A stretch of 64,000 nucleotides of DNA, from assembly GCF_000016425.1 (NCBI RefSeq), contig NC_009380.1, positions 2,422,144 to 2,486,143 of the forward strand, written 5' to 3'. The position numbers and the translations under genes were made by a program. This DNA comes from Salinispora tropica CNB-440. GTDB taxonomy: Bacteria > Actinomycetota > Actinomycetes > Mycobacteriales > Micromonosporaceae. Below the pieces are notes generated by a model. It did no database searches. It saw nothing but the letters and a program-made list of their open reading frames with translations, and was not told the origin of the DNA. Shown here piece by piece: positions 26,631 to 37,300 of this stretch. Within the stretch, counting starts at the first letter, position 1. Each line of letters begins with the position of its first letter.

Positions 26631-27683
26631 GTGCGACTTGGGCTCAGCCTCGGCTACCAGACGGCGTGGAGTACACCCGCCGACCACCTGGCTCTGGCCC
26701 AGGAGGCGGACCGGCTCGGTTACACGGTGGTGTGGACGGCAGAGGCATACGGCTCCGACTCGCCGAGCATGCTCGCGTGGATGGCCGGCCAGACCAGGCG
26801 GATCGAGCTGGGTAGCGCGGTGATGCAGATTCCCGGCCGCACCCCGGCGATGACCGCGATGACCGCCGCGACCATCGACGCTCTCTCCGGTGGCCGGTTC
26901 CGGCTCGGCCTGGGGGTGTCCGGTCCGCAGGTCTCCGAGGGCTGGCACGGCGTACGGTTCGGCCGACCACTCGCCCGGACCCGTGAGTTCGTTGACATCG
27001 TTCGGTTGGCGGTGGCCCGGAAGGAGGTCGCCTACTCCGGCGACTTCTACACCCTGCCGCTGCCCGACGGCCCGGGTAAGGCGCTGCGCCTGGGCTTCCA
27101 CCCGCCTCGGGAGCACATCCCGACCTACCTGGCCGCCGTCGGTCCGAAGAACCTGGAACTCGCCGGCGAGATCGCCGACGGCTGGCTCGCCGTCTTCTAC
27201 GCGCCGGAGTTTGCCGAGGAGCAGCTCGCTGCGATCCGCGCCGGTCGGGCCCGCGTCGGAAAGGAGCTGTCCGGCTTCGATGTGGTTCCCTCGGTGCCGG
27301 TGGTGATCGGCGACGATGTTGCCAACTGCGCCGAACTGGTCCGTTGGTACGCCGCGCTCTACATCGGTGGCATGGGCAGCCGGAAGCAGAACTTCTACAA
27401 TCAGCTGGCGACCCGGATGGGGTACGGTGACGCCGCGCGCGAGGTGCAGGATCTGTACCTGGCCAAGCGGCAGCGCGACGCCGCCGCCGCGGTGCCGCTG
27501 GAGTTGATCGACCGCACCTCGCTGCTGGGCCCGAAGGAACGCATCGCCGAGCGGATGCGGGAGTTCGCCGCTGCCGGCGTCACCACTCTGTCGGTGACCC
27601 TCTTCGTCGCCGACCGGGACAGCGGTGTGCAGACCCTGCGGACCGTCGCTGAGGCGCTGGATCTCGCGGGAGTCGGGGAGTGA
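26631..27683 (+). CDS. LLM-class flavin-dependent oxidoreductase (F420-type)
   Basis: 350 aa luciferase-like barrel. It begins [13 protein letters not shown] and carries the typical [20 protein letters not shown] segment and [18 protein letters not shown]; the latter is common in F420-dependent members. GGGGGAGGA precedes GTG 26631 by four bases, and the longer GTG at 26613 would put the ribosome site inside the gene. Substrate unknown. It is followed by uppP with a 4-bp overlap. Confidence 0.85.
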   Translation: MRLGLSLGYQTAWSTPADHLALAQEADRLGYTVVWTAEAYGSDSPSMLAWMAGQTRRIELGSAVMQIPGRTPAMTAMTAATIDALSGGRFRLGLGVSGPQVSEGWHGVRFGRPLARTREFVDIVRLAVARKEVAYSGDFYTLPLPDGPGKALRLGFHPPREHIPTYLAAVGPKNLELAGEIADGWLAVFYAPEFAEEQLAAIRAGRARVGKELSGFDVVPSVPVVIGDDVANCAELVRWYAALYIGGMGSRKQNFYNQLATRMGYGDAAREVQDLYLAKRQRDAAAAVPLELIDRTSLLGPKERIAERMREFAAAGVTTLSVTLFVADRDSGVQTLRTVAEALDLAGVGE

Positions 27684-28516
27684 CCTGGGTCGAGGCCATT
27701 GTCCTGGGCATCGTGCAGGGCCTTACCGAGTTCCTGCCGATCAGCTCGTCGGGCCACCTGCGGATCACCTCAGCGATCTTCTTCGAACGGGACGCCGGAG
27801 CATCGTTCACCGCCGTCACCCAGCTCGGGACCGAGGCAGCGGTACTGCTCTACTTCGCCAAGGACATCTGGCGAATCACCCGTACCTGGGTCGTCGGAAT
27901 CTGGGATCGGTCGGTGCGTAGCAGCCTCGACTACCGGATGGGCTGGTACGTCATCGTCGGCTCGATTCCGATCGGCGTCTTCGGCCTGCTGTTCAAGGAC
28001 CAGATCCGGGAGACCGCGCGGAACCTGTGGCTGGTCGCCAGCACGTTGATCCTGTTCGCCTTCGTGCTGGCGTTCGCCGAGTACTGGGGTCGGCAGACCC
28101 GAACGCTGGAGAACTTCCGGATGCGGGACGGCGTGGTGATGGGTTTCGCGCAGGCGATGGCGCTGATCCCGGGTGTGTCCCGTTCTGGGGGAACCCTCAC
28201 CGCCGGCCTGCTGCTCAACCTGACCCGGGCGACCGCGGCCCGATACTCGTTCCTGCTGGCTATCCCCGCGGTGGTCATGTCGGGCATCGTCAGCCTCGGG
28301 GACGTCTTCGCGCCAGCTGCCCCGGGTACCTCGGTGCCGAGCGGGGCACAGATGATCGTGGCCACCGCACTCGCCTTCGCCGTCGGGTACGCGGCCATCG
28401 CCTGGTTGCTGCGCTACGTAGCGCACCACACCCTGTACATCTTCGTCCTGTACCGGGTCGCGTTGGGAACGCTGGTGCTCGCCCTGTTGCTGACCGGCAC
28501 GATCAGCGCCACCTGA
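27680..28516 (+). CDS. uppP: Undecaprenyl-diphosphatase (BacA/UppP)
   Basis: 278 aa polytopic membrane protein that removes a phosphate from undecaprenyl pyrophosphate to recycle the peptidoglycan lipid carrier; overproduction gives bacitracin resistance. The diagnostic motifs are [13 protein letters not shown] near the N-terminus and [16 protein letters not shown] in the middle. Coupled to the preceding gene by a GTGA overlap. A long hairpin follows immediately. Confidence 0.93.
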   Translation: MTWVEAIVLGIVQGLTEFLPISSSGHLRITSAIFFERDAGASFTAVTQLGTEAAVLLYFAKDIWRITRTWVVGIWDRSVRSSLDYRMGWYVIVGSIPIGVFGLLFKDQIRETARNLWLVASTLILFAFVLAFAEYWGRQTRTLENFRMRDGVVMGFAQAMALIPGVSRSGGTLTAGLLLNLTRATAARYSFLLAIPAVVMSGIVSLGDVFAPAAPGTSVPSGAQMIVATALAFAVGYAAIAWLLRYVAHHTLYIFVLYRVALGTLVLALLLTGTISAT

Positions 28517-28571
28517 TCCCCCGCCGACGCGCCCGGGCGCGGGCGCCGGCCCGGGGCGCATCGGCGGGGGA
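28517..28571 (+). terminator. Hairpin terminator after uppP
   Basis: An 11-bp perfect outer stem (28517-28527 with 28561-28571) encloses a further GC-rich stem with one bulge. It starts right after the uppP stop codon. Confidence 0.7.
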
Positions 28572-28600
28572 GGGGTGGGGCAGGCCCTAGGGTGGTCACC

Positions 28601-29299
28601 GTGGCGACCCTACTGCTCCTGCGACATGGCCGGACGACCGCGAACGCGGCCGGAGGGCTGGCCGGTCGGCAGCCGGTCGAGCTGGACGAGACCGGCCGTG
28701 ATCAGGCCGCCGCGGTCGGCGAACGGCTCCGGCTGCTGTCCTGCGCGACCGTGGTGACCAGCCCGTTGGTCCGTTGCCGGCAGACTCTGGACCTGGCGCT
28801 GCCCGAGGCCGTGCCGGTGGTGGAGGAAGGGCTGACCGAGTGCGGGTACGGCAGCTGGGAGGGCCAGCCGCTGAAACAGCTCGCGAAGGAGCCGCTCTGG
28901 CCGGTCGTGCAGCAGCATCCCAGCGCGGCGGTCTTCCCGGGTGGGGAGGCGATGGCGACCATGGCGGCCCGGGCGGTGGCCGCGGTGCGTACCTGGGATG
29001 CTCGGGTGAACGAGGGACACGGGCCGGACGCGGTCTGGCTGGCCTGTACCCATGGCGACGTGATCAAGGCGATCGTGGCGGACGCGCTCGGCTTGCACCT
29101 GGACCTCTTCCAGCGCATTGTCGTGGATCCGGCCTCGGTCACGGTGATCCGCTACACCCCGCTGCGCCCGTTCCTGGTGCGGCTCAACGACACCGGCGGC
29201 GATCTCACGGCGCTGGTCCCGCCCCCGCCGAAGCGAGGTCGGCGGAGCGCCGCCGATTCGGATGCCGCGATCGGTGGTGGCGCCGGGGCAGGGGCCTGA
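28601..29299 (+). CDS. Histidine phosphatase family protein (MSMEG_4193-type)
   Basis: 232 aa. The catalytic LLLLRHGRTTAN motif is at the N-terminus and the second His in CTHGDVIKAI; both are needed for the phospho-His mechanism. The family is conserved beside DUF3090, SCO1664-type and mshC genes in actinobacteria, as here. I choose GTG 28601 (start ATLLLLRHGR) over GTG 28592; no ribosome site decides between them. Confidence 0.85.
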   Translation: MATLLLLRHGRTTANAAGGLAGRQPVELDETGRDQAAAVGERLRLLSCATVVTSPLVRCRQTLDLALPEAVPVVEEGLTECGYGSWEGQPLKQLAKEPLWPVVQQHPSAAVFPGGEAMATMAARAVAAVRTWDARVNEGHGPDAVWLACTHGDVIKAIVADALGLHLDLFQRIVVDPASVTVIRYTPLRPFLVRLNDTGGDLTALVPPPPKRGRRSAADSDAAIGGGAGAGA

Positions 29300-29477
29300 C
29301 GGTCGCGGGACCGCGTCGGCTCTGCCGCGGCACCCGGCAGGACCAGCACGGTGAGGCGGGTCCACGTGGCCCGGGCGGCCACGGCGAGGCCGCGGGGCGG
29401 GGCGCCGTGGAGGCGCCGCGCGGCGATTCCGGTCGGTGGGGTGCGCGCCGCGCGGGTGCGCCGGATAGGGTCGAGGT

Positions 29478-30068
29478 ATGACCCACCAGGTGCACGCCTT
29501 CGAGCCGCCGGAGCGGTTCGTCGCCGGAACCGTCGGGCCGCCGGGGGATCGCACGTTCTTCCTCCAGGCCCGCGGCGGTGGCCGGCTGGTCAGCGTCGCG
29601 CTGGAGAAGGTCCAGGTCTCACTGCTGGCGGAGAAGCTGGAGGAGCTGCTCTCCGAGGCGCAACGGCGGTTTGGGGTGAAGCTGCCGGAGACCGGTCCGG
29701 TCGGTGGCGACAATGACCCGCTGGATACGCCCGTCGATGAGGAGTTTCGGGTCGGCACCCTGGGACTGGCCTTTGACGTGGACACCGAGACGGTCGTGAT
29801 CGAGGCGATCGCGGTCGGCGAGGCCGAGGTTGGGGCCGCGGCTGAGGCCGAGGTCGAGTTGGACGAGTCGGACGACGAGGAGTCCGCCGACGAGTCAGAC
29901 GAAGACCTGGACCGGCTGCGCGTGCGGTTGACCCCGGAGGCGACCCGCGAGTTCATCGGACGGGCCCGGCGGGTGATAAACGCCGGCCGGCCACCGTGTC
30001 CGCTCTGTGGTCAGCCCCTGGACCCGGTCGGTCACCTCTGCCCGCGCCACAACGGCTACCACCGGTGA
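29478..30068 (+). CDS. DUF3090 family protein
   Basis: 196 aa. The start THQVHAFEPPERFVAGTVG and the C-terminal Cys pair arrangement (PCPLCGQPLDPVGHLCPR, a probable zinc ribbon) are the DUF3090 signature. It always travels with the histidine phosphatase, SCO1664-type and mshC genes. Role unknown. An acidic stretch (about residues 120-145, rich in Asp, Glu and Ser) precedes the ribbon. Its stop overlaps the next start by 4 bp. Confidence 0.85.
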   Translation: MTHQVHAFEPPERFVAGTVGPPGDRTFFLQARGGGRLVSVALEKVQVSLLAEKLEELLSEAQRRFGVKLPETGPVGGDNDPLDTPVDEEFRVGTLGLAFDVDTETVVIEAIAVGEAEVGAAAEAEVELDESDDEESADESDEDLDRLRVRLTPEATREFIGRARRVINAGRPPCPLCGQPLDPVGHLCPRHNGYHR

Positions 30069-30904
30069 CCTCGTCCGATCTGCGCCGTAGCCGGGACCGG
30101 GAGTGGCCCCGCCAGGACGACGATCCGTTGCTTCGACTGCTCCGGGAGGGCGCGCTGGATCTGGAGGGGCGGCTGGTCGACGCCTCGAACACGACGCTAC
30201 GCGCGGTGCTGACCCTGGACGGGAGGACCGCGCGTTGTGTCTACAAGCCGGTACGGGGTGAGCGGCCTCTCTGGGACTTCCCAGACGGCAACCTCGCCGG
30301 GCGTGAGGTCGCGGCGTACCTGGTGTCCGCCGCCACGGGCTGGGACCTGGTACCACCGACGGTGCTGCGCGACGGGCCACTTGGCCCCGGCTCCTGTCAG
30401 CTGTGGATCGACGGGCCGGACGAGCCGGAGCCGCTGGTCGGGTTTGTTCCCGCCGACGCGCTGCCCGCCCAGTGGTTCGCGGTCGCGGCAGCCCGGGACG
30501 ACGAGGGCATCCCGTACGCCCTGGCGCACGCCGACGACTCGCGGCTGGCCCGGCTGGCGGTGCTCGATGTGGTCATCAACAACGCCGACCGCAAGGGCGG
30601 GCACGTCCTGGTCGGCCCGGATGGCCGAATTCACGGTGTGGACCACGGGGTCAGCTTCCACGTGGAGGAGAAGCTGCGTACGGTCTTGTGGGGTTGGGCG
30701 GGCCGCGAGTTGCCGGCGGAGGTGGCGGAGGTGCTCGCGGTGCTCGCCGGCGCGGTCGCCGGGGATTTGGGCAGGGATCTCGCGGAGTACCTCACCGTCG
30801 GCGAGATCGCCGAGGTGGCTGCTCGGATCGGGCGGCTGCGGGCTGCCGGTCGATTCCCGCTGCCGTCGCCAGAGTGGCCGGCGATTCCGTGGCCGCCCAT
30901 GTGA
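30065..30904 (+). CDS. SCO1664 family protein (PI3/PI4-kinase-like fold)
   Basis: 279 aa. The segments ARCVYKPVRGERPLWDFPDG (ATP-site lysine) and VLDVVINNADRKGGHVLVG (catalytic loop with an Asp and paired Asn) fit the SCO1664 family, which shares the PI3/PI4-kinase and HipA-like fold. Substrate unknown. GTG start overlaps the DUF3090 stop, so the pair is translationally coupled. A conserved neighbour of mshC. Confidence 0.82.
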   Translation: MTSSDLRRSRDREWPRQDDDPLLRLLREGALDLEGRLVDASNTTLRAVLTLDGRTARCVYKPVRGERPLWDFPDGNLAGREVAAYLVSAATGWDLVPPTVLRDGPLGPGSCQLWIDGPDEPEPLVGFVPADALPAQWFAVAAARDDEGIPYALAHADDSRLARLAVLDVVINNADRKGGHVLVGPDGRIHGVDHGVSFHVEEKLRTVLWGWAGRELPAEVAEVLAVLAGAVAGDLGRDLAEYLTVGEIAEVAARIGRLRAAGRFPLPSPEWPAIPWPPM

Positions 30905-30971
30905 TCTTCTGTCACGTTAGTCACCTCGGGTGTGCCCCGGAGCCCGCTGAGGGCTGGTTAGGCTGGCGGTC

Positions 30972-32210
30972 ATGGACTCTTGGGCGGGACACGAGGTGCC
31001 GCGGCTACCGGGCCGGGGCGGACCGCTGATGTTGTTTGACTCGGCCCGGCGAGGTACCGCCGCCAGCGCGCCGACCGGCACCGGCACGATGTACGTCTGC
31101 GGCATCACCCCGTATGACGCCACCCACCTCGGGCACGCCGCCACCATGATCACCTTCGACCTGATCCAGCGGGTGTGGCGGGATGCTGGGCTGGACGTGA
31201 CGTACGTGCAGAACGTCACGGACATCGACGATCCGCTGCTGGAGCGCGCTGCCCGGGACGGCGAGGACTGGAAGGTCCTGGCGATGCGGGAGACCGCGCT
31301 GTTCCGGGAGGATATGGAGGCGCTGCGGATCATCCCGCCGGAACACTACGTCGGTGCGGTGGAGTCGATCCCGGACATCGCTGAGCGGGTCCTGATGCTG
31401 GTGAAGGAGGGCGCTGCCTACCGGCTCGAGGACGGCACCGGCGATGTCTACTTCGACATCTCGGCGACGCCCCGGTTCGGGTATGAGTCACACCTGAGCC
31501 GGGAGCAGATGCTGGAGATCTTCCCCGAGCGCGGCGGTGACCCGGACCGAGCCGGTAAACGCGACCCGCTCGATCCACTGCTGTGGCGTGGTGCCCGCGC
31601 GGACGAGCCGTCGTGGCCCGGCGGCGATCTGGGCCCGGGCCGCCCCGGCTGGCACATCGAGTGTGCGGTGATCGCGCTGAACCTGCTCGGCGCGCAAATC
31701 GATGTGCAGGGCGGCGGCAATGATCTGATCTTCCCGCACCATGAGTGCTCGGCCGCGCACGCCGAGCTGCTGACCGGGCAGACCCCGTTCGCCCGGCACT
31801 ACGTGCACGCGGGCATGATCGGCCTGGACGGGGAGAAGATGTCCAAGTCCCGTGGCAACCTCGTCTTCGTCTCCCGGCTGCGGGCCGACCAGGTGGATCC
31901 GATGGCGGTTCGGCTGGCCCTGATGAGCGGGCACTACCACAGCGACCGCTCCTGGAACGACGAGCTGTTGGCGACCGCGCAGAAACGGCTGGGCCGATGG
32001 CGGAAGGCTGCGGCGATGCCCTGCGGGCCGTCGGCGGAGGCGTTTCTGGCCGCGCTCCGCGGACGCCTCGCTGACGACCTCGACTCTCCGGGGGCGCTTG
32101 CTGCGGCAGACTCCTGGGCGGAGGCGGCGCTCGTCGGTGTCGGCGACGACCCGGCGGCACCCACGCTCTTCACCCGGGCGCTGGACGCCCTGCTCGGCGT
32201 CCGTCTGTGA
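30972..32210 (+). CDS. mshC: Cysteine:GlcN-inositol ligase MshC (mycothiol biosynthesis)
   Basis: 412 aa class I aminoacyl-tRNA-synthetase-like enzyme. It joins cysteine to GlcN-Ins, the third step of mycothiol synthesis. The HIGH-type motif appears as ATHLGHAAT, the KMSKS motif as EKMSKSRGN, and the zinc-site Cys is in [10 protein letters not shown]. Length matches MshC (about 410) and is shorter than CysS. The neighbouring phosphatase, DUF3090 and SCO1664 genes are the conserved actinobacterial context. Confidence 0.93.
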   Translation: MDSWAGHEVPRLPGRGGPLMLFDSARRGTAASAPTGTGTMYVCGITPYDATHLGHAATMITFDLIQRVWRDAGLDVTYVQNVTDIDDPLLERAARDGEDWKVLAMRETALFREDMEALRIIPPEHYVGAVESIPDIAERVLMLVKEGAAYRLEDGTGDVYFDISATPRFGYESHLSREQMLEIFPERGGDPDRAGKRDPLDPLLWRGARADEPSWPGGDLGPGRPGWHIECAVIALNLLGAQIDVQGGGNDLIFPHHECSAAHAELLTGQTPFARHYVHAGMIGLDGEKMSKSRGNLVFVSRLRADQVDPMAVRLALMSGHYHSDRSWNDELLATAQKRLGRWRKAAAMPCGPSAEAFLAALRGRLADDLDSPGALAAADSWAEAALVGVGDDPAAPTLFTRALDALLGVRL

Positions 32211-32253
32211 CCTGCTGGGCAGGCTGCCTGGCCACAGGCCTGGTGGGAGCCCG

Positions 32254-33051
32254 TCAGCCGAGGACGAGCCCCGGGCCTGGATCCGGATCCAGGTCGGTTG
32301 CCGGGGCGGGGATCCGGTACGCCTCGGTCAGGGTGGTGACCGGCCCAGGCCAGGTGGCCTGGGCGACCTCAATCGGCTTACGGCGCTCGTCGTAGGCGAC
32401 GTGCAGCAGGTGTAGCACCGGGGTGTCGGGTCGGATCTGGAGGGTCTCCGCCTCGTCCCGGCTGGGCTGTCGGGCGCTGATCGTGTCGGTCGCGGTGACG
32501 TACCGCCGGCCGGTGACTTCCTCCGCCTCCTGGTAGAGGGGGCGACCGAACGCCTCGGCCCGCTCCAGTGAGGTGCCGGCGGTGTCGGCGGGGAGGAACC
32601 AGGCGGCGCCCACCTCCACCGCGGAGTCCTCGGCGCGGACCAGATGCCGGCGACAGAGCAACTCAGTGCCGTCGGACACGCCGAACGCGTCGGCGACCTC
32701 GGGCGGTGCGGGGGCGGGCCCGACGGAGACGAGCTGTTGCCGATACCGGGCGGCGAGGTCGGTGTGGTAGCCACGGAAGCCGCCGTACCGGCCCCGGGAG
32801 AGTCGGTTGAGGCGGCGTCGGGTGCCGCGGACGTACGTACCGGAGCCGGGCTTGGTGATCAGAACGCCCTCGACCCGTAGCTGGTCCACGGCGCGCTGCA
32901 CGGTCTGCTTGGCGACGCCGAACATTTCGGCGATGGCCGGGATCGAGGGTAGTCGCTCGCCGGGGCCCCAGTCGCCGCGGCGCACCTGTGCCTTGATCTG
33001 CGCGGCGATCTGCCGGTGCGGGAACTCGGCCGCACCCGGGTTGATCTGCAT
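32254..33051 (-). CDS. GntR/HutC-family transcriptional regulator
   Basis: 265 aa. Winged-helix DNA-binding domain at residues about 1-75 (RLPSIPAIAEMFGVAKQTVQRAV-type region) and a UTRA ligand domain for the remainder (LCRRHLVRAEDSAVEVGAAWF onward). I start at ATG 33051 because GAGGAGG sits five bases before it; longer frames lack such a signal. The ligand is unknown, and no obvious target operon is adjacent. Confidence 0.85.
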   Translation of the reverse strand: MQINPGAAEFPHRQIAAQIKAQVRRGDWGPGERLPSIPAIAEMFGVAKQTVQRAVDQLRVEGVLITKPGSGTYVRGTRRRLNRLSRGRYGGFRGYHTDLAARYRQQLVSVGPAPAPPEVADAFGVSDGTELLCRRHLVRAEDSAVEVGAAWFLPADTAGTSLERAEAFGRPLYQEAEEVTGRRYVTATDTISARQPSRDEAETLQIRPDTPVLHLLHVAYDERRKPIEVAQATWPGPVTTLTEAYRIPAPATDLDPDPGPGLVLG

Positions 33052-33206
33052 GCCCGCCTCCTCGGTCATCACTAGGTTCCTAGGATGCCGGAGCGGGTGT
33101 GTCCCGTCCACACCCGACGCACCTTCTTCTCCGGACAAGAGCGGTGCAGGCCCACGAGAGAAGGCGCGGCATACCGCTGCGTCACGTCGTCGCGGACAGC
33201 AAGCCA

Positions 33207-33238
33207 GTGGCCCGCCACCGGTGAAGGTGGCGGGCCAC
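33207..33238 (-). terminator. Hairpin terminator after the PAC2 gene
   Basis: 13-bp perfect stem (33207-33219 with 33226-33238) and a 6-base loop, 20 bases beyond the PAC2 stop codon in its direction of transcription. Confidence 0.75.
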
Positions 33239-33258
33239 GATGATCAGCGAGGTACGGG

Positions 33259-34128
33259 TTACCAGGAACCGGCGGTAGGTCCGGCGGAGCCGCCACGCCG
33301 ACGCAGGTACTTCTCAAACTCCTGTGCGATCTCGTCCCCGGTCAGCGGAGTGATGCCGGCGTCACCGACCCGTTCCTCCAACTCGCGGACGTACTCACCG
33401 AGCTCGGCGTCCTGTTCTGCGGCTCCCCGGACCCGCTGCTCCCACTCGGCGGCCTCCTCGGCGAGGTCCGCCATCGGCACCGGCAGGTCCAACACCTCCT
33501 CGACCCGGTGTAGCAGGGCCAGGGTTGCCTTGGGGCAGGGTGGGTTGTTGGCGTAGTGCGGTACATGTACCCAGAACGACACCGCGTCGACCTCGGCGCG
33601 CGAGCAGGCGTCGTGCAGGACTCCGACAATGCCGGTGGGCCCGTCGTAGCGGGTGGGCGTGAGCTGGAATCGCTGCGCCGCGCCCTTGTCGGAGGCGCTT
33701 CCGCTGATCGGTAGCGGTCGGGTGTACGGCACGTCGGCCAACAGTGCGCCCAGCAGCACCACCCGTTCGACCTCCAGGCTGTGGCAGATCTCCAGCACCT
33801 GCTCGCAGAAGGTGCGCCAGCGCATGCTTGGCTCGATGCCGCGGATCAGCACGACATCCCGCTCGGTACCGGCCGGGCTGGCCACCGTGAAGCGGGTGGT
33901 GGGCCACTCCACCCGCCGGGTCTCGCCGTCCGACATCGCGATCGTGGGGCGGCTGACCTGGAAGTCGTAGAAGTCTTCCGGATCCAGTTCGGTCACTGGC
34001 CGGGCCTGCCACACCTGTTCCAGGTGCTCGACGGCGGCCGTCGAGGCGTCGGCCGCGTCGTTCCAGCCCTCGAATGCGGCGATGGCCACGGGGGACCGCA
34101 GGACCGGCAGCCCGTCGAACTCGGTCAC
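33259..34128 (-). CDS. PAC2 family protein (putative proteasome assembly-like)
   Basis: 289 aa. Begins TEFDGLPVLRSPVAIAAFEGWNDAADAS, the PAC2 family hallmark, with a later conserved ISGSASDKGAA-type region and a helical C-terminus (VRELEERVGDAGITPLTGDE). In actinobacteria the family is related to proteasome-assembly proteins (Cpa/PAC2), but members of this subgroup are uncharacterised. GTG 34128 follows GCGAGGTG. Confidence 0.82.
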   Translation of the reverse strand: MTEFDGLPVLRSPVAIAAFEGWNDAADASTAAVEHLEQVWQARPVTELDPEDFYDFQVSRPTIAMSDGETRRVEWPTTRFTVASPAGTERDVVLIRGIEPSMRWRTFCEQVLEICHSLEVERVVLLGALLADVPYTRPLPISGSASDKGAAQRFQLTPTRYDGPTGIVGVLHDACSRAEVDAVSFWVHVPHYANNPPCPKATLALLHRVEEVLDLPVPMADLAEEAAEWEQRVRGAAEQDAELGEYVRELEERVGDAGITPLTGDEIAQEFEKYLRRRGGSAGPTAGSW

Positions 34129-34391
34129 GCAGTCACCTCGCCCCGCTCGTGGGAGCGGTGCCGGGTGGCTGCCCGTTCGGCCGGCCACCCATGCATCGTG
34201 GCGTCGCTGTAGTCCCTCACGTCCGTCAGCCTACGTGCCAGGGACGGGAACCGGACCGTCGGCCGCGCCGATCTATCAATCAGCAAAACAGTTATTCTGG
34301 CGGTAAAAGGGCAGCGTGTGCTACTTAACGGCATGTGGGACCGGCAGCCAGGGGTAGACCACACCCCGTGTAGTCGCAGTAACCTGAAGCC

Positions 34392-37300
34392 GTGGTGATC
34401 TCTGTGCTCGACGCGCTGACCGACCGGATCCTCGTCGCCGACGGGGCGATGGGGACCATGTTGCATGCGGCAGACCTGACTCTCGATGACTTCGACGGAC
34501 TGGAGGGCTGCAACGAAATCCTCAACGTGACCCGGCCGGACGTTGTCCGTGGCGTGCACGAGGCGTACCTGGCCGTGGGTGCAGACTGCGTGGAAACCAA
34601 CACATTCGGTGCCAACCTGGCCAACCTGGCCGAGTATGGCATTGAGGGGCGCATCCGCGAATTGTCCGAGGCCGGCGCCCAGCTGGCCCGCGCCGCCGCC
34701 GACGCGTACGCGACGCCGGAGCAGCCCCGCTTCGTCCTCGGCTCGATCGGGCCGGGCACGAAGCTGCCCACCCTCGGCCACGCCGCGTATACGACGCTGC
34801 GGGACGCGTACCAGGAGAACGCCGTCGGCCTGATCGCCGGCGGATCGGATGCGCTGATCATTGAGACCTGCCAGGACCTGCTTCAGGTGAAGGCGGCGGT
34901 GATCGGCTCGAAGCGGGCGATGGCCGAGCTGGGCCGATCGGTCCCGATCATCTGTCACATGGCGGTGGAGACCACCGGCACGATGCTGCTCGGCAGCGAG
35001 ATCGGTGCCGCGCTCACCGCGATCGAGCCACTTGGCATCGACCTGATCGGGCTGAACTGCTCCACCGGCCCGGCGGAGATGGGTGAGCACCTGCGCTACC
35101 TGTCACAGCATTCCCAGATTCCCGTGTCGGTGATGCCGAACGCCGGCCTGCCGGTCCTCACCTCCGACGGTGCGTACTTCCCGCTGACGCCGGACGAGAT
35201 GGGCGACGCCCTGGAGCAGTTCGTCACCGACTACGGTGTGGCGCTTGTCGGCGGCTGCTGCGGGACCACACCGGAGCATATCCGGGTGCTGGCAGAACGG
35301 ATGCGTGGCCGGCCGCCGGTGGTGCGGGAGCCCCGGCCCGAGCCCGGTGCCTCGTCGATTTATCACCATGTCCCCTTCGCGCAGGACGCGAGCGTCCTGA
35401 TGGTGGGGGAGCGGACCAACGCCAACGGGTCCAAGGCGTTCCGTGAGGCCATGCTCGCCGGGGACTGGCAGGCGTGCGTCGAGATCGCCCGTAGCCAGGC
35501 GCGGGACGGCTCGCACCTGCTGGACCTCTGCGTGGACTACGTGGGCCGCGACGGCACCCAGGACATGCGCGAGCTGGCCAGCCGGTTCGCCACCGCCTCC
35601 ACGTTGCCGATCATGCTGGACTCGACCGAACCGGGCGTGATCGAGGCAGGGCTGGAGACGCTTGGTGGGCGATGTGTGGTCAACTCGGTCAACTTCGAGG
35701 ACGGCGACGGCCCCGACTCCCGGTATGCCCGCCTGATGCCCGTGGTTAAGGAGCACGGCGCGGGGGTGGTGGCGTTGCTCATCGACGAGGAGGGCCAGGC
35801 GCGCACCCAGGACTGGAAGGTACGCGTGGCCGCCCGGCTGATCGACGATCTGACCGGCCGTTGGGGAATGGCCCGGTCGGACATCCTGATCGACGCCCTG
35901 ACCTTCCCGATCGCCACTGGGCAGGAGGAGACCCGGCGTGACGGGATCGAGACCATCGAGGCGATCCGGGAGATCGCTGCCCGTTACCCGGGAGTCAACT
36001 TCACCCTGGGCATCTCCAACGTCTCGTTCGGCCTCAACCCGGCCGCCCGGCAGGTGCTCAATTCGGTGTTCCTGCACGAGTGCGTCCAGGCCGGACTGAC
36101 CTCGGCGATCGTGCACGCCAGCAAGATCCTGCCGATGTCGAAAATTCCGGATGAGCAGCGGGAGATCGCGCTCGATCTGGTCTACGACCGACGCCGTGAA
36201 GGGTACGACCCGGTCCAGCGCTTCATCGAAGCCTTCGAGGGGGTGGATGCCGCCTCGGCGCGGGCCAGCCGAGCGGAGGAACTGGCCGCGCTACCGCTGG
36301 AGGAGCGGCTCAAGCGTCGGATCATCGACGGCGAGCGCAACGGTCTCGAGGCCGATCTGGATGCGGCCCTCGCCACCGGCCTGGCGGCGATGGCCGTTAT
36401 CAACGACATTCTGCTGGACGGGATGAAGGTGGTCGGCGAGCTGTTCGGGGCCGGGCAGATGCAGCTGCCGTTCGTACTCCAGTCCGCCGAGGTGATGAAG
36501 TCCGCGGTGGCGTACCTGGAGCCGCACCTGGAGAAGGCCGACGACGGCGGCAAGGGACGGATCGTGCTCGCCACCGTGAAGGGCGACGTACACGACATCG
36601 GCAAGAACCTGGTCGACATCATCCTGTCGAACAACGGCTACGAGGTGGTGAACATCGGGATCAAGCAGCCGATCAACGCCATCCTCGACGCCGCCGAGCA
36701 GAACCGCGCGGACGCGATCGGCATGTCGGGGCTGTTGGTGAAAAGCACCGTCATCATGAAGGAGAATCTGGTCGAGATGGCCACGCGGGGCGTCGCGGAG
36801 CGTTGGCCGGTCCTGCTTGGGGGCGCGGCGCTGACCCGGGCGTATGTCGAGGACGACCTGCGATCGATGTTCCCCGGCCAGGTGCACTATGCCCGGGATG
36901 CCTTCGAAGGGCTCTCCCTGATGGACCGGGTGATGGCCGCCAAGCGCGGTGGCGCACAGGTGGTGGACCCGGAACGGGAGGCGGCCCTGGCCGCGCGGCG
37001 GGAGCGGCGGGCGCGGCAGCGGGCGATCGTCAGCGAGTCGTTGCCGGAGCTGAACGATTCCTCGGTCCGTTCCGACGTGGCCACCGATGTGGAGGTGCCC
37101 ACCCCACCGTTCTTCGGCACCCGAGTGGTGAAGGGGCTGCCGCTCGCCGACTACGCGGCGCTGCTCGACGAGCGGGCGACGTTCCTCGGGCAGTGGGGAC
37201 TACGCGGTACCCGCGGCGGCAAGGGCCCGACCTACGAGGAGCTGGTGGAGACCGAGGGTCGGCCGCGGCTGCGCTACTGGCTGGACCGGCTCATCGCCGA

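Noticed and set aside
34260..34391. Cobalamin or SAM riboswitch before metH
   Set aside because: No recognisable B12 box or SAM-riboswitch core; metH may use another control.
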